A stretch of 64,000 nucleotides of DNA, taken from positions 1 to 64,000 of the forward strand of contig UQKW01000007.1 in the NCBI GenBank assembly GCA_900541885.1, in the 5' to 3' direction. The translations under genes were made by a program, and so were the position numbers. Each line of letters starts with the position of its first letter. Within the stretch, counting starts at the first letter, position 1. Shown here piece by piece: positions 62,685 to 64,000 of this stretch. The notes below the pieces were generated by a model, which had not been told where the DNA came from, did not search any database, and saw only the letters and a program-made list of their open reading frames with translations. This stretch comes from an uncultured Collinsella sp. Its GTDB lineage: Bacteria; Actinomycetota; Coriobacteriia; Coriobacteriales; Coriobacteriaceae.

Positions 62685-64000
62685 TTGCGGCGTCCGCCTC
62701 CGTTGGCACCCTGACGCCCCTGAGCTGCACGGTTGCGCCCGGCAGTGTTCTGCGCGCGCGACATGCCGCTGTGCCCCTTGCTGCCCTTAGGCCCCTTGCC
62801 AGCGGCGCCACCGTGGGCCTTGCCGCCCTTCTTGCCTGCGCCATGCCCACCGCCAGCAGATGTCTCGCCCGGGCGCGGGGGCACGGGACGAATCAGGCAA
62901 TGCTTGGTGTAGCCGATCAGATCGCGGCGGCCAGCCTTTTCCAGCGCCTCGCGCACGAGCTTGTAGTTCTCGGGCTTGCGATACTGGATGAGCGCACGCT
63001 GCATGGCCTTCTCGTGCGGGTCGCGCGCCACGTAGATCGGCTGCATGGTGCGCGGATCCACGCCGGTGTAGTACATGCACGTCGACATGGTGGACGGCGT
63101 GGGGTAGAAGTCCTGCACCTGTTCGGGCATGTAGCCCATGTCGCGCACGGCCTCGGCAAGGTCCACTGCTTCCTTCATCGTTGAGCCGGGATGGCTCGAG
63201 ATTAGGTACGGCACTACGTACTGCTTGAGTCCGTATTCGCGGTTCAGGCGTTCAAATTTACGGCAGAACGCGTCGTAGACGGCTCGGCTCGGCTTGCCCA
63301 TCACGGACAACACCGCGTCGCTCACGTGCTCGGGTGCCACGCGCAGCTGGCCCGAGACATGGTGCTCCAGCAGCTCGCGCAAAAACTCGTCCGAGGCATC
63401 GGCCATGGTGTAGTCAAAACGGATGCCGCTGCGGACGAAGACCTTCTTGACGCCCGGCAGCTGGCGCAGGTCGCGCAGCAACTGCGTGTAGCCGCTCTCG
63501 TCGACCACCATGTTCTTGCATACGCTCGGCCACAGGCAGCGTTTGTTCTTGCACACGCCGTGCTTGAGCTGCTTGTCGCAGGCAGGGCGGCTAAAGTTTG
63601 CCGTCGGTCCGCCCACGTCGTTGATGTAGCCCTTAAACTCGGGATCGCGCGTGAGCAGCTCGGCCTCGCGCATGATCGAATCGTGGCTGCGCATCTGCAG
63701 CACGCGCCCCTGGTGGAAGGTGAGGGCGCAAAACGAGCACTCGCCAAAACAGCCACGGTTGGAGCTAATGGAAAACTTGATCTCGGCAAAGGCCGGCACG
63801 CCGCCTGCCGCGTCGTAGTCGGGATGCCAATCGCGTGCGTAGGGGAGCTCGGCCACCTCGTCCATCTCATCGGTGGTGAGCGTCGCCGATGGCGGGTTCT
63901 GCACCACATAGACGCTGTTGGGGTAGGGCTCTACCAGGCGGTGTCCGGTGATGGGGTCCATATTCTGCTGCTGCACATTGAAGCTGCGTGCGTAGTTGAG
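62681..64000 (-). CDS. YgiQ-type radical SAM protein, N-terminus beyond the window
   Basis: 439 residues are visible; the frame continues past base 64000 (reading LNYARSFNV before MQQQ-), so the gene is partial. The radical SAM cluster motif is CFGECSFC (C-x3-C-x2-C) in NRGCFGECSFCALTFHQGR. Downstream come DVGGPTANF, SGIRFDY, RVAPEHVSDAVL and PYLISSHPGST, all YgiQ hallmarks, then a C-terminal HGG/GKKGGK-rich basic tail. The reaction is unknown. It is convergent with the CPBP gene. Confidence 0.92.
   Translation of the reverse strand, partial: LNYARSFNVQQQNMDPITGHRLVEPYPNSVYVVQNPPSATLTTDEMDEVAELPYARDWHPDYDAAGGVPAFAEIKFSISSNRGCFGECSFCALTFHQGRVLQMRSHDSIMREAELLTRDPEFKGYINDVGGPTANFSRPACDKQLKHGVCKNKRCLWPSVCKNMVVDESGYTQLLRDLRQLPGVKKVFVRSGIRFDYTMADASDEFLRELLEHHVSGQLRVAPEHVSDAVLSVMGKPSRAVYDAFCRKFERLNREYGLKQYVVPYLISSHPGSTMKEAVDLAEAVRDMGYMPEQVQDFYPTPSTMSTCMYYTGVDPRTMQPIYVARDPHEKAMQRALIQYRKPENYKLVREALEKAGRRDLIGYTKHCLIRPVPPRPGETSAGGGHGAGKKGGKAHGGAAGKGPKGSKGHSGMSRAQNTAGRNRAAQGRQGANGGGRRN

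Overview
The window is about 64 kb of high-GC bacterial chromosome. Its content points to Collinsella or a close relative (Coriobacteriia, Actinomycetota): an anaerobe with a [FeFe]-hydrogenase, rubredoxin, glutamate synthase and a split transketolase, a CXC/CXXC-type ribosomal protein L31 preceded by paired leader hairpins, and intergenic space crowded with several families of short palindromic repeats. The genus is inferred from overall gene content and protein style; no 16S gene is present.

Layout. 0-6 kb: adenine deaminase, two Cof-type HAD phosphatases, citrate synthase and an ACT-domain protein. 6-13 kb is an accessory island: the C-terminal half of a tyrosine integrase cut exactly at the stop codon of an XRE regulator, a DUF2975-like membrane protein, and two ABC export units (a duplicated permease plus separate ATPase, then a permease-ATPase fusion) with a possible 46-residue ORF between them. 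13-25.6 kb is core: rpmE, secA, prfB, a YitT-family protein, split transketolase, ftsE-ftsX and rnr. 25.7-31 kb: small serine recombinase, VanZ-like protein, Spx/ArsC-like protein, tRNA-Gln and tRNA-Glu, a TPR-like protein, smpB, a flavin reductase and a 47-residue rubredoxin. 31-39 kb: Nramp metal transporter and gltB-gltD. 39-44 kb: an unknown protein, an AbiEi/DUF559-like protein bracketed by repeat arrays, an amidohydrolase and a zinc-ribbon membrane protein. 44-47 kb: copper module copA-copZ-csoR with a CsoR-like operator. 47-51 kb: Ser/Thr kinase with a DUF6273-like sensor plus an FHA protein. 51-55 kb: DEAD-box helicase with RGG tail and an EFR1-type ferredoxin. 55-61 kb: an operon of a NuoF-C/GltD-like flavoprotein, [FeFe]-hydrogenase, a Tat-type lipoprotein and a fused permease-ATPase importer. 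61-64 kb: orphan RelB/DinJ-like antitoxin, CPBP protease and a YgiQ-type radical SAM protein running off the right edge.

Metabolically, citrate synthase and GltBD fit glutamate synthesis from ammonia, and the hydrogenase operon probably couples a pyridine-nucleotide or ferredoxin pool to hydrogen. The most unusual signal lies between genes. A 57-bp palindrome (15-bp arms, 27-bp middle) occurs in tandem at about 80-bp intervals in several arrays, and two arrays tightly enclose one gene whose product has an AbiEi-like N-terminus and a Vsr/DUF559 nuclease-like C-terminus. A second, unrelated 46-bp palindrome is repeated three times at exactly 62-bp steps. Several other palindromes share a GTCCCC/GGGGAC core although their stems differ.
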